From Planctomycetota bacterium (GTDB lineage Bacteria; Planctomycetota; UBA8742; UBA2392): a DNA stretch of 64,000 nucleotides. Below the pieces are notes generated by a model that was given only the letters and a program-made list of their open reading frames with translations, was not told where the DNA came from and did no database searches. Positions within the stretch are counted from its first letter, which is position 1. Every line of letters begins with the position of its first letter. The translations under genes and the position numbers were made by a program. This document shows positions 56,613 through 64,000 of the stretch, one piece after another. The DNA is taken from the NCBI GenBank assembly GCA_020638675.1, contig JACKID010000001.1, forward strand, positions 62,001 through 126,000. The letters are read 5' to 3'.

Positions 56613-57626
56613 ATGACCGAGCCGACCTATCGATCGCGGGTTGAGGGCTGCCTGTATGGGCTTGCGCTGGGCGATGCCCTGGGCGCGCCGACCGAGTTCA
56701 TGAAGTACGCGGCAATCGTTGAGACCTACGGCCCGCTCGGGCCCGAAGAGCCTTCCGAGCGCGTCACCGACGACACCCAGATGGCGCTGGCCGTTGGCGA
56801 GGCGCTGATGTCGCTCGCCGACCTGCGATCCGCCGGCGGCGAGGAATGGTCCGCCGCGCTGGGCCGCGAGTTCCTGGCGTGGTTGCGCAGCCTCGACAAC
56901 AACCGCGCGCCCGGGCAATCGAGCATGGACGCCCTCAGCCGGCTCGAAAAGGGCGGCGACTGGCGCGACGCGACCGAGATCAGCAGCAAGGGCTGCGGCG
57001 CGAACATGCGCGTCCAGCCGGTCGGGCTGCTGACCGACAAGCACGGCTTCAGCGTCAAGAAGCGCGCCAAGCTGGCGCAGTTGCAGGCCGCGATCACCCA
57101 CGGGCACCCGACGGCGCTCGCCGCGAGCGAGCTGACAGCGCACGCCATCCATCTGCTGATCGCCGGGCTCGAGCCGGAAGATCTGCCCACGCGCCTCGCC
57201 CAGCACGCGGATCAGCAGCGCGGCGTGTACTACGACGACACGCTCGGCGAGTTATGGGAGAAGGCCGGTGCATCGGGCGGCGCGGCCTACATGAACCGCG
57301 GCTGGAACGACGTGGCGAACAGCATCGAGAAGCTGGCCAGGGCGCTCAAGACGCCCGATCGCGACGCCGACCCGGGGCTGAAGACCGGCCACGGCTGGAC
57401 GGCCGAGGAAGCGCTTGCCACAGCGCTGCATTGCTTTCTTCTATACGTAGATGACCCCGTACTGGCGATCCGCAGGGCAGCGGCCACCGGCGGCGACTCG
57501 GACTCGATCGCCTGCATCACCGGCGCACTCGCCGGTGCCTACCACGGCAACGACGCCTGGCCCCACGCATGGCGCGACCGCATCGAGTACAAAGACCGCA
57601 TCCAGAAACTCGCGGACTGGTACTAA
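56613..57626 (+). CDS. ADP-ribosylglycohydrolase family protein
   Basis: A 337-residue member of the DraG/ARH family. GCLYGLALGDALGAPTEF near residue 10, VTDDTQMALAVGEAL near 50 (di-metal Asp residues) and AAATGGDSDSIACITGALAGAYHG near 290 are the three metal-binding blocks. Members remove ADP-ribose from proteins or nucleic acids or hydrolyse related glycosidic bonds. The ORF is open to 55857 as a shadow, but the domain starts at 56613. No SD or -10 box is convincing there. No ADP-ribosyltransferase gene is nearby. Confidence 0.9.
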   Translation: MTEPTYRSRVEGCLYGLALGDALGAPTEFMKYAAIVETYGPLGPEEPSERVTDDTQMALAVGEALMSLADLRSAGGEEWSAALGREFLAWLRSLDNNRAPGQSSMDALSRLEKGGDWRDATEISSKGCGANMRVQPVGLLTDKHGFSVKKRAKLAQLQAAITHGHPTALAASELTAHAIHLLIAGLEPEDLPTRLAQHADQQRGVYYDDTLGELWEKAGASGGAAYMNRGWNDVANSIEKLARALKTPDRDADPGLKTGHGWTAEEALATALHCFLLYVDDPVLAIRRAAATGGDSDSIACITGALAGAYHGNDAWPHAWRDRIEYKDRIQKLADWY

Positions 57627-57628
57627 AC

Positions 57629-57741
57629 GGTGGCGCGGACATTCCTGTCCGCGCGTGAGCGAATCGTATTTGCCGTGCGGACATCCTCGGATCGCAATGC
57701 GATCCTGCGGTTCGTTCGCTTCGCGAACTGTCCGCACCACC
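57629..57741. repeat. Nested palindrome between convergent genes
   Basis: GGTGGCGCGGACA at 57629 is the inverse, with one base inserted, of TGTCCGCACCACC ending 57741. Inside are smaller hairpins: GCGGACA/TGTCCGC, GATCGCAATGCGATC and GTTCGCTTCGCGAAC. No T-tract. It probably folds as a multi-branched structure. Confidence 0.7.
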
Positions 57742-57746
57742 GAGAG

Positions 57747-59567
57747 TTACCGCGTTGTGGCGAACTCGGTTGATACCAGCAGGGTGAACAGGATGTCTTC
57801 CCAGGCGTCTTCTTTGCTTTTGGCGGACTTCAGGTAGTCCGTGCTGCGCTTGAGTTCGCTGTCGTCCGGGCGGCGGTTGAGCACTACTAGATACAGGCGC
57901 TCGAGGCGCTTGGGGTCGGTGTCGAACTTGCTCACGGCCGTGTCGAGGACACTGCCCTTACTCCAGTCGCTGAGCAGCGTGGTCGCCTGCCCGTTCATGA
58001 CGAGCAGCGCCTGGTCGATGGTCAGGCTGAAGCCGTCGGCCTCGGTCTCTTCGTCGTCGTCGCTCGAGCGCGTGTAGCCCTTGGCGGCCGCGCGGCGCAG
58101 CGCCCAGTCGTCGGACATCTTCTCGACCTGGTCGCGCAGCTTCTCGATCGCCTCGAGGTCGTACTCGTACTTCTTTTCCTTCTCGCCAAGCTTGCCGGCC
58201 GCTTCGCGCTTCTGGTAGCTCTTGGCCTGCTGCAGCTCCTTGGTGTACGGGTTGCGGTCGTTGCCGATGTTGCGCTGGCGCTCGGCCGTGGCGTTCACGC
58301 TGATCAGCGCCGCGAAGAACTGCTCGGGCGTGAGCTGGCGCACCGGGTGGCTGGCGAAGTGCCAGGCCTCGGCCTTCCTGGCGGTGTCGGCGGACGAGAG
58401 GTGGTAGGTGCGCGACTTCAACACCGCGCGGTAGAAGCGCTTGATGTCGTAGCCGTGCTCGCCGATGTCGTCGGCCAGCAGTTGCAGCAGCTCCGGGTGG
58501 CTGGGCTCATTGAAGCTGTTGAAGTCGTCGACCGGGTTCAGGATGCCCATGCCGAACAGAAAGCTCCAGAAACGGTTGGCGATGTAGCTGCGGGTCTGGT
58601 TGTTCTCGGCGCTGATCACCCAGCCGGCCCATGCCTTGCGCCACAGGCGCGCGTCGCGGACCTTCAGCGTGTCGCCCAGCAGGTACTTCGGCTGGCTGTA
58701 GCGTGCGGCCTCAAGCGCTTCTTCGCGGCGCGCCTCGGGCACGTTCTTGAGCTTTTCCTGCAGCGCCTCAAGGTCGACCTGCTGCACGCGGTTGTCGGTG
58801 ACTTCGCCCTGGCTGGGGCGGACCTTGCCGTTGCGGCGCAGCTTGGTGCCCGCGAAGAAGCTGGCGACGCCGTTGAACTCGGCGACCTTCCAGGCGTCTT
58901 CGTACGGGTGGTCGTGGCACTGCGCGCACTGGATCTGCACGCCGGTGAACTGGCGCGTGGCCTCGCCGGCGATGTCGGGCGTTTTCAGCTCGCGCTTGCC
59001 GCCGTAGTAGGCCGCGGCCGGGTTGTCGGACATCTTGCCCTGCGCGGTGATGATGTCGTACATGACCTGGTCGAACCCGCGCCCGCTGTTGAACTGCTCG
59101 GCCAGCCAGATGCCGAGCACGGCGTCGGCGCTGTCCTTCACTTTGGTGCGCCCGGTCAGGATGTTCAGCCACAGGTCGGCCAGGTGCTCGCCGAAGTGGG
59201 AGTTATCGACCAGCTGGTCGATCAGCTTGGCGCGCTTGTCGGGTGACTTGTCGTCGAGGAATTCGGCCGCCTGCTCGGGCGTGGGCGGGATGCCGACGGT
59301 GTCCATGCAGACGCGGCGCAGGAATTCCTCGTCGCTGCTGGCGCCGGCGGGGGTGACGCCGTCGCGCTCCCAGACCTTGGCGATCTCGCGGTCGATGGCC
59401 GCCGTGAGGGCAGCCTCGCTGTTTTCGGTGGGTGCGGCTTCGGTTTTGCGGTCTTCCTTGGCGGCGGTCTCATCGGCACGCGCCGGCGAGAAGCCATAGG
59501 CAACAAGGCAGAAGCAGCCACAAACGGCCGAAAGGCCAAGGGCAAACAGCCTGGAGGAATAGCGCAT
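57747..59567 (-). CDS. DUF1549/DUF1553 exported protein with CxxCH motif
   Basis: A 606-residue protein from MRYSSRL (signal peptide ~1-28), with GGAG six bases before the ATG; the ORF is open to 59639. DUF1549 starts near 78 with SSDEEFLRRVCMDTVGIPPTPEQ. The motif is CAQCHDHPYEDAW near 210. DUF1553 includes NRFWSFLFGMGILNPVDDFNSFNEPSHPE and LTPEQFFAALISVNAT, with a Lys-rich helical insertion near 460-510 and ending LLVSTEFATTR. No DUF1501 gene adjoins it here, unlike the 21.7-24.8 kb unit. It is the downstream of three paralogues in one orientation. Confidence 0.93.
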   Translation of the reverse strand: MRYSSRLFALGLSAVCGCFCLVAYGFSPARADETAAKEDRKTEAAPTENSEAALTAAIDREIAKVWERDGVTPAGASSDEEFLRRVCMDTVGIPPTPEQAAEFLDDKSPDKRAKLIDQLVDNSHFGEHLADLWLNILTGRTKVKDSADAVLGIWLAEQFNSGRGFDQVMYDIITAQGKMSDNPAAAYYGGKRELKTPDIAGEATRQFTGVQIQCAQCHDHPYEDAWKVAEFNGVASFFAGTKLRRNGKVRPSQGEVTDNRVQQVDLEALQEKLKNVPEARREEALEAARYSQPKYLLGDTLKVRDARLWRKAWAGWVISAENNQTRSYIANRFWSFLFGMGILNPVDDFNSFNEPSHPELLQLLADDIGEHGYDIKRFYRAVLKSRTYHLSSADTARKAEAWHFASHPVRQLTPEQFFAALISVNATAERQRNIGNDRNPYTKELQQAKSYQKREAAGKLGEKEKKYEYDLEAIEKLRDQVEKMSDDWALRRAAAKGYTRSSDDDEETEADGFSLTIDQALLVMNGQATTLLSDWSKGSVLDTAVSKFDTDPKRLERLYLVVLNRRPDDSELKRSTDYLKSAKSKEDAWEDILFTLLVSTEFATTR

Positions 59568-59927
59568 CAGAGGCTCCGTTCGGGCACCAGCCATGATACC
59601 CCCGAGTAGCCCTGGGGTTGCGAAGATTTGTGACACCACCGGCCGTTAGCCTGGAATCAAAGCCCGGCCCGCAAGGGCTGGGTGTCCAAGGCGACGTCTT
59701 CCGGGGGTTTGCCGTCACGAGGTTGGAATGCTTGCACTTTCAGGGTTACGCCGATGTTCGGAAGGATCTGAAGTTAGCGGTTCGTTCGTGGAAAACGCTG
59801 GAGCCGGTTCGGACCGGCGCGTCACGCAGGTAATCGAGCGCGCATAACCCAGCCCTCGCGGGCTGGGCTTTGGTTTTGGAGCGCGCGGCTGCGCCGCTTG
59901 CTTCACTCGTGGCCACAATCCGGCGCC
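59568..59927. other. Intergenic region with inverted repeat pair, 360 bases
   Basis: No gene is supported. An AAAGCCCGGCCCGCAAGGGCTGGG unit at about 59659-59682 recurs inverted at about 59848-59872 (CCCAGCCCTCGCGGGCTGGGCTTTGG), ~165 bases apart. The same unit forms the pair at 11353-11455. The spacer between the arms shows no coding pattern. Confidence 0.65.
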
Positions 59928-61727
59928 CTAGTGGTTTGTGGCGAACTCGGTGGTCATTAGTAGGGCGTACAACAGGTCTTCGGCGGCGGTTGTGGGGACT
60001 TCGGCGTCTTCGAAATACTTCTTCAGCTTGGTGCTTTCGGCTTTGGTGGGGCGTCTTGAGAGCACGGTCAGGTAGAGCGCGTCTACCCGTTCGTCGTAGG
60101 TCTTGAACGAATTGCCGATGCGTTCCAGCAGGCTGTCTTTGCCGCTGCCGGAGAGCGCGTTGGTGAACTGGCCGTTCATCACCGCCAGCGCCTGGTTGAT
60201 GCTCATGGTGAAGTTTTCGCCGCTGTTCATCTCATCGTCCATGCTCAGGCTGGCGTAGCGCCCGGCCGCCCAGCGCGAGATGTACCAGCGCCCGTCGATC
60301 GCGCCGAACTGGTCGCGGTAGCGGTTCATGGTGGGGATGTCGTACCGGTAGTACTGCATCTTCTTGTCTTTCGACTGCTTCTGCGCTTCCTCGGCGGCCT
60401 TGAGGTCTTCCACGGCCTTGTCGAGAGGCTTGATCAGGCTGTCGTCGATGAGCTTGTCGAGCTGCGGCTTGTCGAGCAGCCCCAACAGGGTGCTCAGAAA
60501 CTGCTCCGGCGTCAGCGGGCGCACGGGGTAGCCGGCGAAGTGCCAGCGCTCGGCCTTCCTGGGCGCGGCGCCGGATAGCTGCCATGCCTCGGACTTCAGG
60601 ATCGCGCGGTACAGGCGGCGCACGTCCCAGCCGTTTTCCAGCAGGTCGTTCGCCAGCGCGTCGAGCAGCTCCGGGTGGCTGGGCTCATTCAATGGCGTGA
60701 AGTCGTCCACCGGATTCACCAGCCCGCTGCCGAAGGCTATCGCCCACATGCGATTCGCCACGTAGCGGCGGGTCTGCACGTTGTCGTCGCTGGTCAGCCA
60801 GGCCGCCAGCTTGCTGCGCCATACGGTCGGGTCGCGGGTGGAGATCACATCGCCGTCCAGCGTGACCGGCTTGACGTAGTCGATGTACTGGTCGACCTGC
60901 GCCTTCTGCTCGGGCTTGAGCTTGTCGTACATCTCGGCGGCCTTGAGGATCTTGTTCGGGCCGTCGGCGTTGGTGCGGATGTAGATGCGCTGCGGGCGCA
61001 GGTTGTTGTCAATCAGCGGCTGCGTCGCGGTCAGGAACGCGGCCATGCCCTGGAAGCTCTTCTGCGTAAGGTTTTCGTCGTACGGGTGGTCGTGGCACTC
61101 GGCGCACTGGATCTGCACGCCGGTCAAATTCTTGCTGAGCTTGCCGATCATGTCGGTGAACGGCACGCCCGCGCCATCGGTGAACCAGGGCACGATCTGC
61201 GGCTGATCCACCAGCTCGCCTTCCGCCAGCACGATCTCGCGGAAGATGGTCTGCATGCCGGTGCCGTTGTTGATCTCCTCGGCCATCCAGTTGGCGAACA
61301 GGTGCTGCCCCGAAAGGCCCTGCGCGTTGCGGGCGGCCAGCAGCACGGCCCACTGGTCGGCCATGTGGCGCCCGAAGCGGGGGTCGTCGATCAGCGCGTC
61401 GATCAGCTTGTCGCGCTTGTTCTTGTCAGTGCTGTCGAGGAATTCGACGGCTTCTTCCACGGTGGGCGGCATGCCGACGGTGTCGAGGTAGACGCGGCGC
61501 AGGAACTCTTCGTCGGTGCAGCGATCGGCCGGGCGGATCTTGTCGCGCTTCCAGACCTTGCTGATTTCGTCGTTGATGACGCCTGTGAGGTCGGCCTCGC
61601 TCTTGCCCGTGGTGGTCGAGGTGTCGGGCTTGGCAACGTCCTGCGCGCCCGGCTGTGTCCCGAGCAATGCCAAACCGATGCAGGTGCAGGCCGCGAGCAG
61701 CAGTCCCGCGCAAAGGGCTTTGCGCAT
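59928..61727 (-). CDS. DUF1549/DUF1553 exported protein with CxxCH motif
   Basis: A 599-residue paralogue. The signal peptide is at ~1-25 (LCAGLLLAACTCIGLAL) with a cysteine that could act as a lipobox; GGGGG lies upstream of the ATG. DUF1549: CTDEEFLRRVYLDTVGMPPTVEE near 66. The motif is CAECHDHPYDENL near 213, with Glu in place of the Gln of the paralogues. DUF1553: NRMWAIAFGSGLVNPVDDFTPLNEP, LTPEQFLSTLL and MSINQALAVMNGQFTNAL, ending LLMTTEFATNH. A terminator serving the next gene upstream lies 65 bases before its start, so it is transcribed separately from that gene. Confidence 0.93.
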   Translation of the reverse strand: MRKALCAGLLLAACTCIGLALLGTQPGAQDVAKPDTSTTTGKSEADLTGVINDEISKVWKRDKIRPADRCTDEEFLRRVYLDTVGMPPTVEEAVEFLDSTDKNKRDKLIDALIDDPRFGRHMADQWAVLLAARNAQGLSGQHLFANWMAEEINNGTGMQTIFREIVLAEGELVDQPQIVPWFTDGAGVPFTDMIGKLSKNLTGVQIQCAECHDHPYDENLTQKSFQGMAAFLTATQPLIDNNLRPQRIYIRTNADGPNKILKAAEMYDKLKPEQKAQVDQYIDYVKPVTLDGDVISTRDPTVWRSKLAAWLTSDDNVQTRRYVANRMWAIAFGSGLVNPVDDFTPLNEPSHPELLDALANDLLENGWDVRRLYRAILKSEAWQLSGAAPRKAERWHFAGYPVRPLTPEQFLSTLLGLLDKPQLDKLIDDSLIKPLDKAVEDLKAAEEAQKQSKDKKMQYYRYDIPTMNRYRDQFGAIDGRWYISRWAAGRYASLSMDDEMNSGENFTMSINQALAVMNGQFTNALSGSGKDSLLERIGNSFKTYDERVDALYLTVLSRRPTKAESTKLKKYFEDAEVPTTAAEDLLYALLMTTEFATNH

Positions 61728-61792
61728 CTGATCCCCCTTCTGAAGGTCCGGCTGTTATTGCCATCATACGGGCGGGGATTTCCCGGCGGGCC

Positions 61793-61822
61793 AAAAAACA
61801 AGGGGCGCCCGAAGGCGCCCCT
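61793..61822 (-). terminator. Rho-independent terminator of the gene at 61843-62787
   Basis: On the minus strand AGGGGCGCC, loop TTCG, GGCGCCCCT (9 bp), followed by TGTTTTTT. A strong canonical terminator. Confidence 0.95.
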
Positions 61823-61842
61823 GTGCGTGGCTTGTGTGGCGA

Positions 61843-62787
61843 TTACTTCATTTCGTCGTCGTCGCCGTCGTCCTTGTCTTCTTCTTCGACCTTGCCGACG
61901 GTTTCGGTCATCTTCTCTTCGCCTTCGACCGTGACGGTCAGGGTCATCTTGCCGGCCTGCGGGTGGGTCACTTCGGCTTCAAACTCGGCCTTGTTCTCCA
62001 TCTCGATGCGGACGACACGCGCTTCCTTGATGTTCCAGTAGAAGCTGCCGCTGCGGGTGGCTTCGATGGTCGGCTTGCCGAGGTCTTCGTTCTGGAGCTC
62101 GCCGGTCATGCTGATCTCGAGCGAAACGCGCAGCAGCTCGGCGCCTTCTTCCTTGACGATCTCTTCGGCCTTGCAGGTGGCGCTGACCTTGGTGAGCTTG
62201 ACGTTCTCGTCTTCGCCCATCATGGCCTTGATGTCTTCTTCCTTCGGCTCCCAGCTTTCACCGACCTTGACTTCGCGGTTCGGGATGAAGGCGTTGAACA
62301 GCGGGTCCTTCTTGCTGAGCTCTTTCTTGACGCCGCTCAGCTCCGCGTCGCCTTCTTCGAGCTTGCCGACGTAGGCCTTCTTGTCCGCGTTCCAGGTGAA
62401 CAGGATCGAGACGCCCTTCATCTCGGAGTCTTCCTCGACCGGGTCAGACGGCGGCTGGCCCATGTTGGTGGTTTCGGTGGTCTCGGTGCCTTCGGTCCAG
62501 CGGATGCGGATGCTGGTCGGCTTGCCGTCGGCGTTCACTTCGAGGATGTCGATGACCTTCGTTTCGTTGGAGGTCTTCTTCTCGTTCTGCAGGACCATTT
62601 CCTGGTCCTTGGGCTTAACATTGGTTTCGTTGGAATCTTCGGTCTTCTCGGTACGGCGCTCCATGGCCTTGTAGGTGTCCTTGAGCAACACCGACCGGGC
62701 TTCTTCCTTCTTGTCCTGCGCGAACGCAGGCATTGCCAGTGCGCCCAGCATCAGCGCGGCCAGCGACATCGTCAGCACCTTCTTCAT
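61843..62787 (-). CDS. Exported hypothetical protein, acidic
   Basis: A 314-residue protein with a signal peptide (KKVLTMSLAALMLGALAMPAFA) and AGGAG seven bases before the ATG at 62787; the ORF is open to 62811. The mature part is highly charged, with strand-rich segments (VIDILEVNADGKPTSIRIRW, VSILFTWNADKKAYVGKLEEG, GKMTLTVTVEGEEKM) and a final acidic tail (EEEDKDDGDDDE). It is similar in outline to planctomycete secreted families of unknown function. It stands between two DUF1549/DUF1553 genes and ends at a strong terminator, so it is a single-gene unit. Confidence 0.78.
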   Translation of the reverse strand: MKKVLTMSLAALMLGALAMPAFAQDKKEEARSVLLKDTYKAMERRTEKTEDSNETNVKPKDQEMVLQNEKKTSNETKVIDILEVNADGKPTSIRIRWTEGTETTETTNMGQPPSDPVEEDSEMKGVSILFTWNADKKAYVGKLEEGDAELSGVKKELSKKDPLFNAFIPNREVKVGESWEPKEEDIKAMMGEDENVKLTKVSATCKAEEIVKEEGAELLRVSLEISMTGELQNEDLGKPTIEATRSGSFYWNIKEARVVRIEMENKAEFEAEVTHPQAGKMTLTVTVEGEEKMTETVGKVEEEDKDDGDDDEMK

Positions 62788-63098
62788 GTTCGTTCTCCTA
62801 TGGGACCCCAATAGGGTCTAGTCCGTGAACGTGCAGATTCCTTTCACACGCAAAATGCATATCCGGGGTCACTTTTCTACGCAAGTGCCCGGATGGTAAG
62901 TGGTTGTGTGCGTTTGGGGTGTTGAAACTGCCTTGCGCGAAGACGCGAAGTTCAGCGAAGACGCGAAGGACTGCAACTGCTGCCTCGCGCAGAGACCACA
63001 GAGTTCAGAGAGGAAGGGCTCCTCCGTGACCTCTGTGGTCTCTGTGCGGGATGCTTTTCTTCGGGTCTTCGCGCCGACTTCGGGTTTTTGCGCAAAGC
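62788..63098. repeat. Intergenic palindrome region, CGCGAAG and CACAGAGACC types
   Basis: A ~160-base compound palindrome lies at about 62930-63095. CGCGAAGACGCGAAG units on the left face CTTCGGGTCTTCGCGC on the right. Inside, GCGCAGAGACCACAGAG at about 62988 is answered by CTCTGTGGTCTCTGTGC at about 63032. The CGCGAAG unit also occurs at 10460 and 30612. The first ~140 bases hold only the promoter region of the exported protein gene. Confidence 0.7.
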
Positions 63099-64000
63099 CT
63101 AGTGATTCGTCGCGAACTCTGACGAAGCCAGCAGGGCGAACATGATGTCCTCGTAGGCCTGGCTGACATTCCCGGTTTCCTTGACGAATGCCTTCATCTC
63201 GCGGGCTTCGCTGCTGGTCGGGCGGCGGCTGAGCACGGTCAGATACAGCTTCTCCAGCCTTTCGTCGTCGCTCTTTACCTCATTGACCAGCTTCCAGATC
63301 AGCGTGCCGCGGCGCGAGCCGGACAGGTTGTTGGTCACGTCGCCGTTCATCACCAGCAGGGCCTGGTCAATCGTCAGGCTGAAGCCGTCGGCCTCGAGCA
63401 TCTCGTCATCGTTGCCCACTCGCGCATAGCCCTGCGCCATGGTGCGGCGCAGCACCCACGAGTCATCCATCTTGTCGTACCAGCCCGCGAAGCGGTTGAG
63501 CGCTTCTTCGTCGAAGTAGTAGTCGCGCATGTTCGGGTCGTCGCTCTTTTCCATCTGCTTCATGCGCCCGGTGTAGCGCTTGCGCATCTGCTCGGAGAGG
63601 CTGCCGCTGCGCATGCGCAGGGACTTCACCAGGTCGTTGCCGCCGGCGATCTCGACGAACGTGCCGAAGAACTGCTCGGGGTTCAGCTGCCGCACGGCCG
63701 CGCTTGCGAAGTGCCAGCTCTCGGCCTTCTCGGACGCCCCGCGGCTGCTGAGCTGGTAGGTCTTGCTGTTCAGGATCGCGCGGTAGAGGCGCTTGATGTC
63801 GTACTTGTTGTCGATCAGGTCCTGCCCCAGGAACTCCAGCAGCTCGGGGTGGCTGGGCTCATTGAAGCTGTTGAAATCGTCGACCGGGTTCAGGATGCCC
63901 ATGCCGAAGGCGAAGCTCCAGAAGCGGTTGGCGATGTAGTTCGCGGTCTGCTTGTTCTCGCTGCTGACCATCCACTTGGCCATCGCCGGGCGCCAGAACT
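63099..64000 (-). CDS. DUF1549/DUF1553 protein, partial (N-terminus off the window)
   Basis: The reading frame is open to the right edge; only the DUF1553 half (~300 residues) is seen. NRFWSFAFGMGILNPVDDFNSFNEPSHPE, a short RGASEKAESWHFASAAVRQLNPEQFF block, and FSLTIDQALLVMNGDVTNNL match the paralogue at 57747-59567 more closely than the one at 59928-61727. It ends LLASSEFATNH. The ORF track-like start near 63983 is internal: the family pattern (FWRPAMAKWMVSSENKQT) continues upstream. Any CxxCH motif lies beyond the window. Confidence 0.9.
   Translation of the reverse strand, partial: FWRPAMAKWMVSSENKQTANYIANRFWSFAFGMGILNPVDDFNSFNEPSHPELLEFLGQDLIDNKYDIKRLYRAILNSKTYQLSSRGASEKAESWHFASAAVRQLNPEQFFGTFVEIAGGNDLVKSLRMRSGSLSEQMRKRYTGRMKQMEKSDDPNMRDYYFDEEALNRFAGWYDKMDDSWVLRRTMAQGYARVGNDDEMLEADGFSLTIDQALLVMNGDVTNNLSGSRRGTLIWKLVNEVKSDDERLEKLYLTVLSRRPTSSEAREMKAFVKETGNVSQAYEDIMFALLASSEFATNH

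Noticed and set aside
1..64000. tRNA, rRNA or selC gene
   Set aside because: No cloverleaf or rRNA-like stretch was recognised in the intergenic regions by eye; a covariance-model scan would be needed to exclude one fully.

Overview
The window looks like chromosome from a high-GC member of the Planctomycetota or a close relative. The main evidence is three complete and one partial paralogue of the secreted DUF1549/DUF1553 proteins with CxxCH motifs, one of them paired with a twin-arginine DUF1501 protein, which is a combination typical of that phylum. Many exported proteins of unknown role with HEAT, LRR or alpha/alpha-toroid folds, long palindrome-rich intergenic regions and single-gene transcription units fit the same picture. 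No rRNA, tRNA, CRISPR array, prophage or insertion sequence was seen. This placement is inference from gene content.

Layout. 1-7.9 kb: two proline/glutamine-rich membrane proteins, an exported LRR protein, miaB, then a GT87-type glycosyltransferase, a TerB-like protein and a cupin. 7.9-11.3 kb: an ECF sigma factor followed by a membrane protein with an anti-sigma-like N-terminus, five 26-residue repeats and a toroid domain. 11.5-21.6 kb: small membrane proteins, a sterol-desaturase/HTTM pair overlapping recQ, a GNAT acetyltransferase, and a poly-glycine lipoprotein with a hydrolase domain. 21.7-27.2 kb: the DUF1501-DUF1549/1553 operon and a HEAT-VWA protein. 27.3-39.2 kb: adenosine deaminase family protein, VOC protein, dCTP deaminase, glycosyltransferase, a 939-residue exported toroid protein, Dps, a DUF2239-SnoaL fusion, and a crotonase. 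39.2-48.8 kb: dnaK with a sigma-54-type promoter, an ELWxxDGT-repeat surface protein, a methyltransferase, a heparinase-like protein, and a cysteine dioxygenase operon. 48.9-57.6 kb: a HEAT lipoprotein, a zinc-ribbon/sigma-like pair, the candidate selenoprotein, an M3 peptidase and an ADP-ribosylglycohydrolase. 57.7-64 kb: three DUF1549/DUF1553 genes in one orientation.

The most important observation is at 51910-53115. An exported thioredoxin-like/HEAT protein is read in one frame through an in-frame TGA at 52078-52080. The TGA sits exactly at the first cysteine position of the redox motif (UPHC), and a compact hairpin follows at the distance expected of a bacterial SECIS element. A gene caller would split it into a 56-residue peptide and a 341-residue protein. 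Next to it are a compound palindrome array and a decayed duplicate of the gene's own 3' end.

Regulation. About ten genes have a TATAAT-like box exactly 6 (sometimes 7) bases before the start codon and no Shine-Dalgarno sequence, which puts the transcription start on the ATG and implies leaderless mRNAs. Other genes have clear AGGA/GGAG sites, so both modes coexist. dnaK has a textbook -24/-12 element with an upstream palindrome. Several Rho-independent terminators and at least four families of palindromic intergenic repeats punctuate the window.
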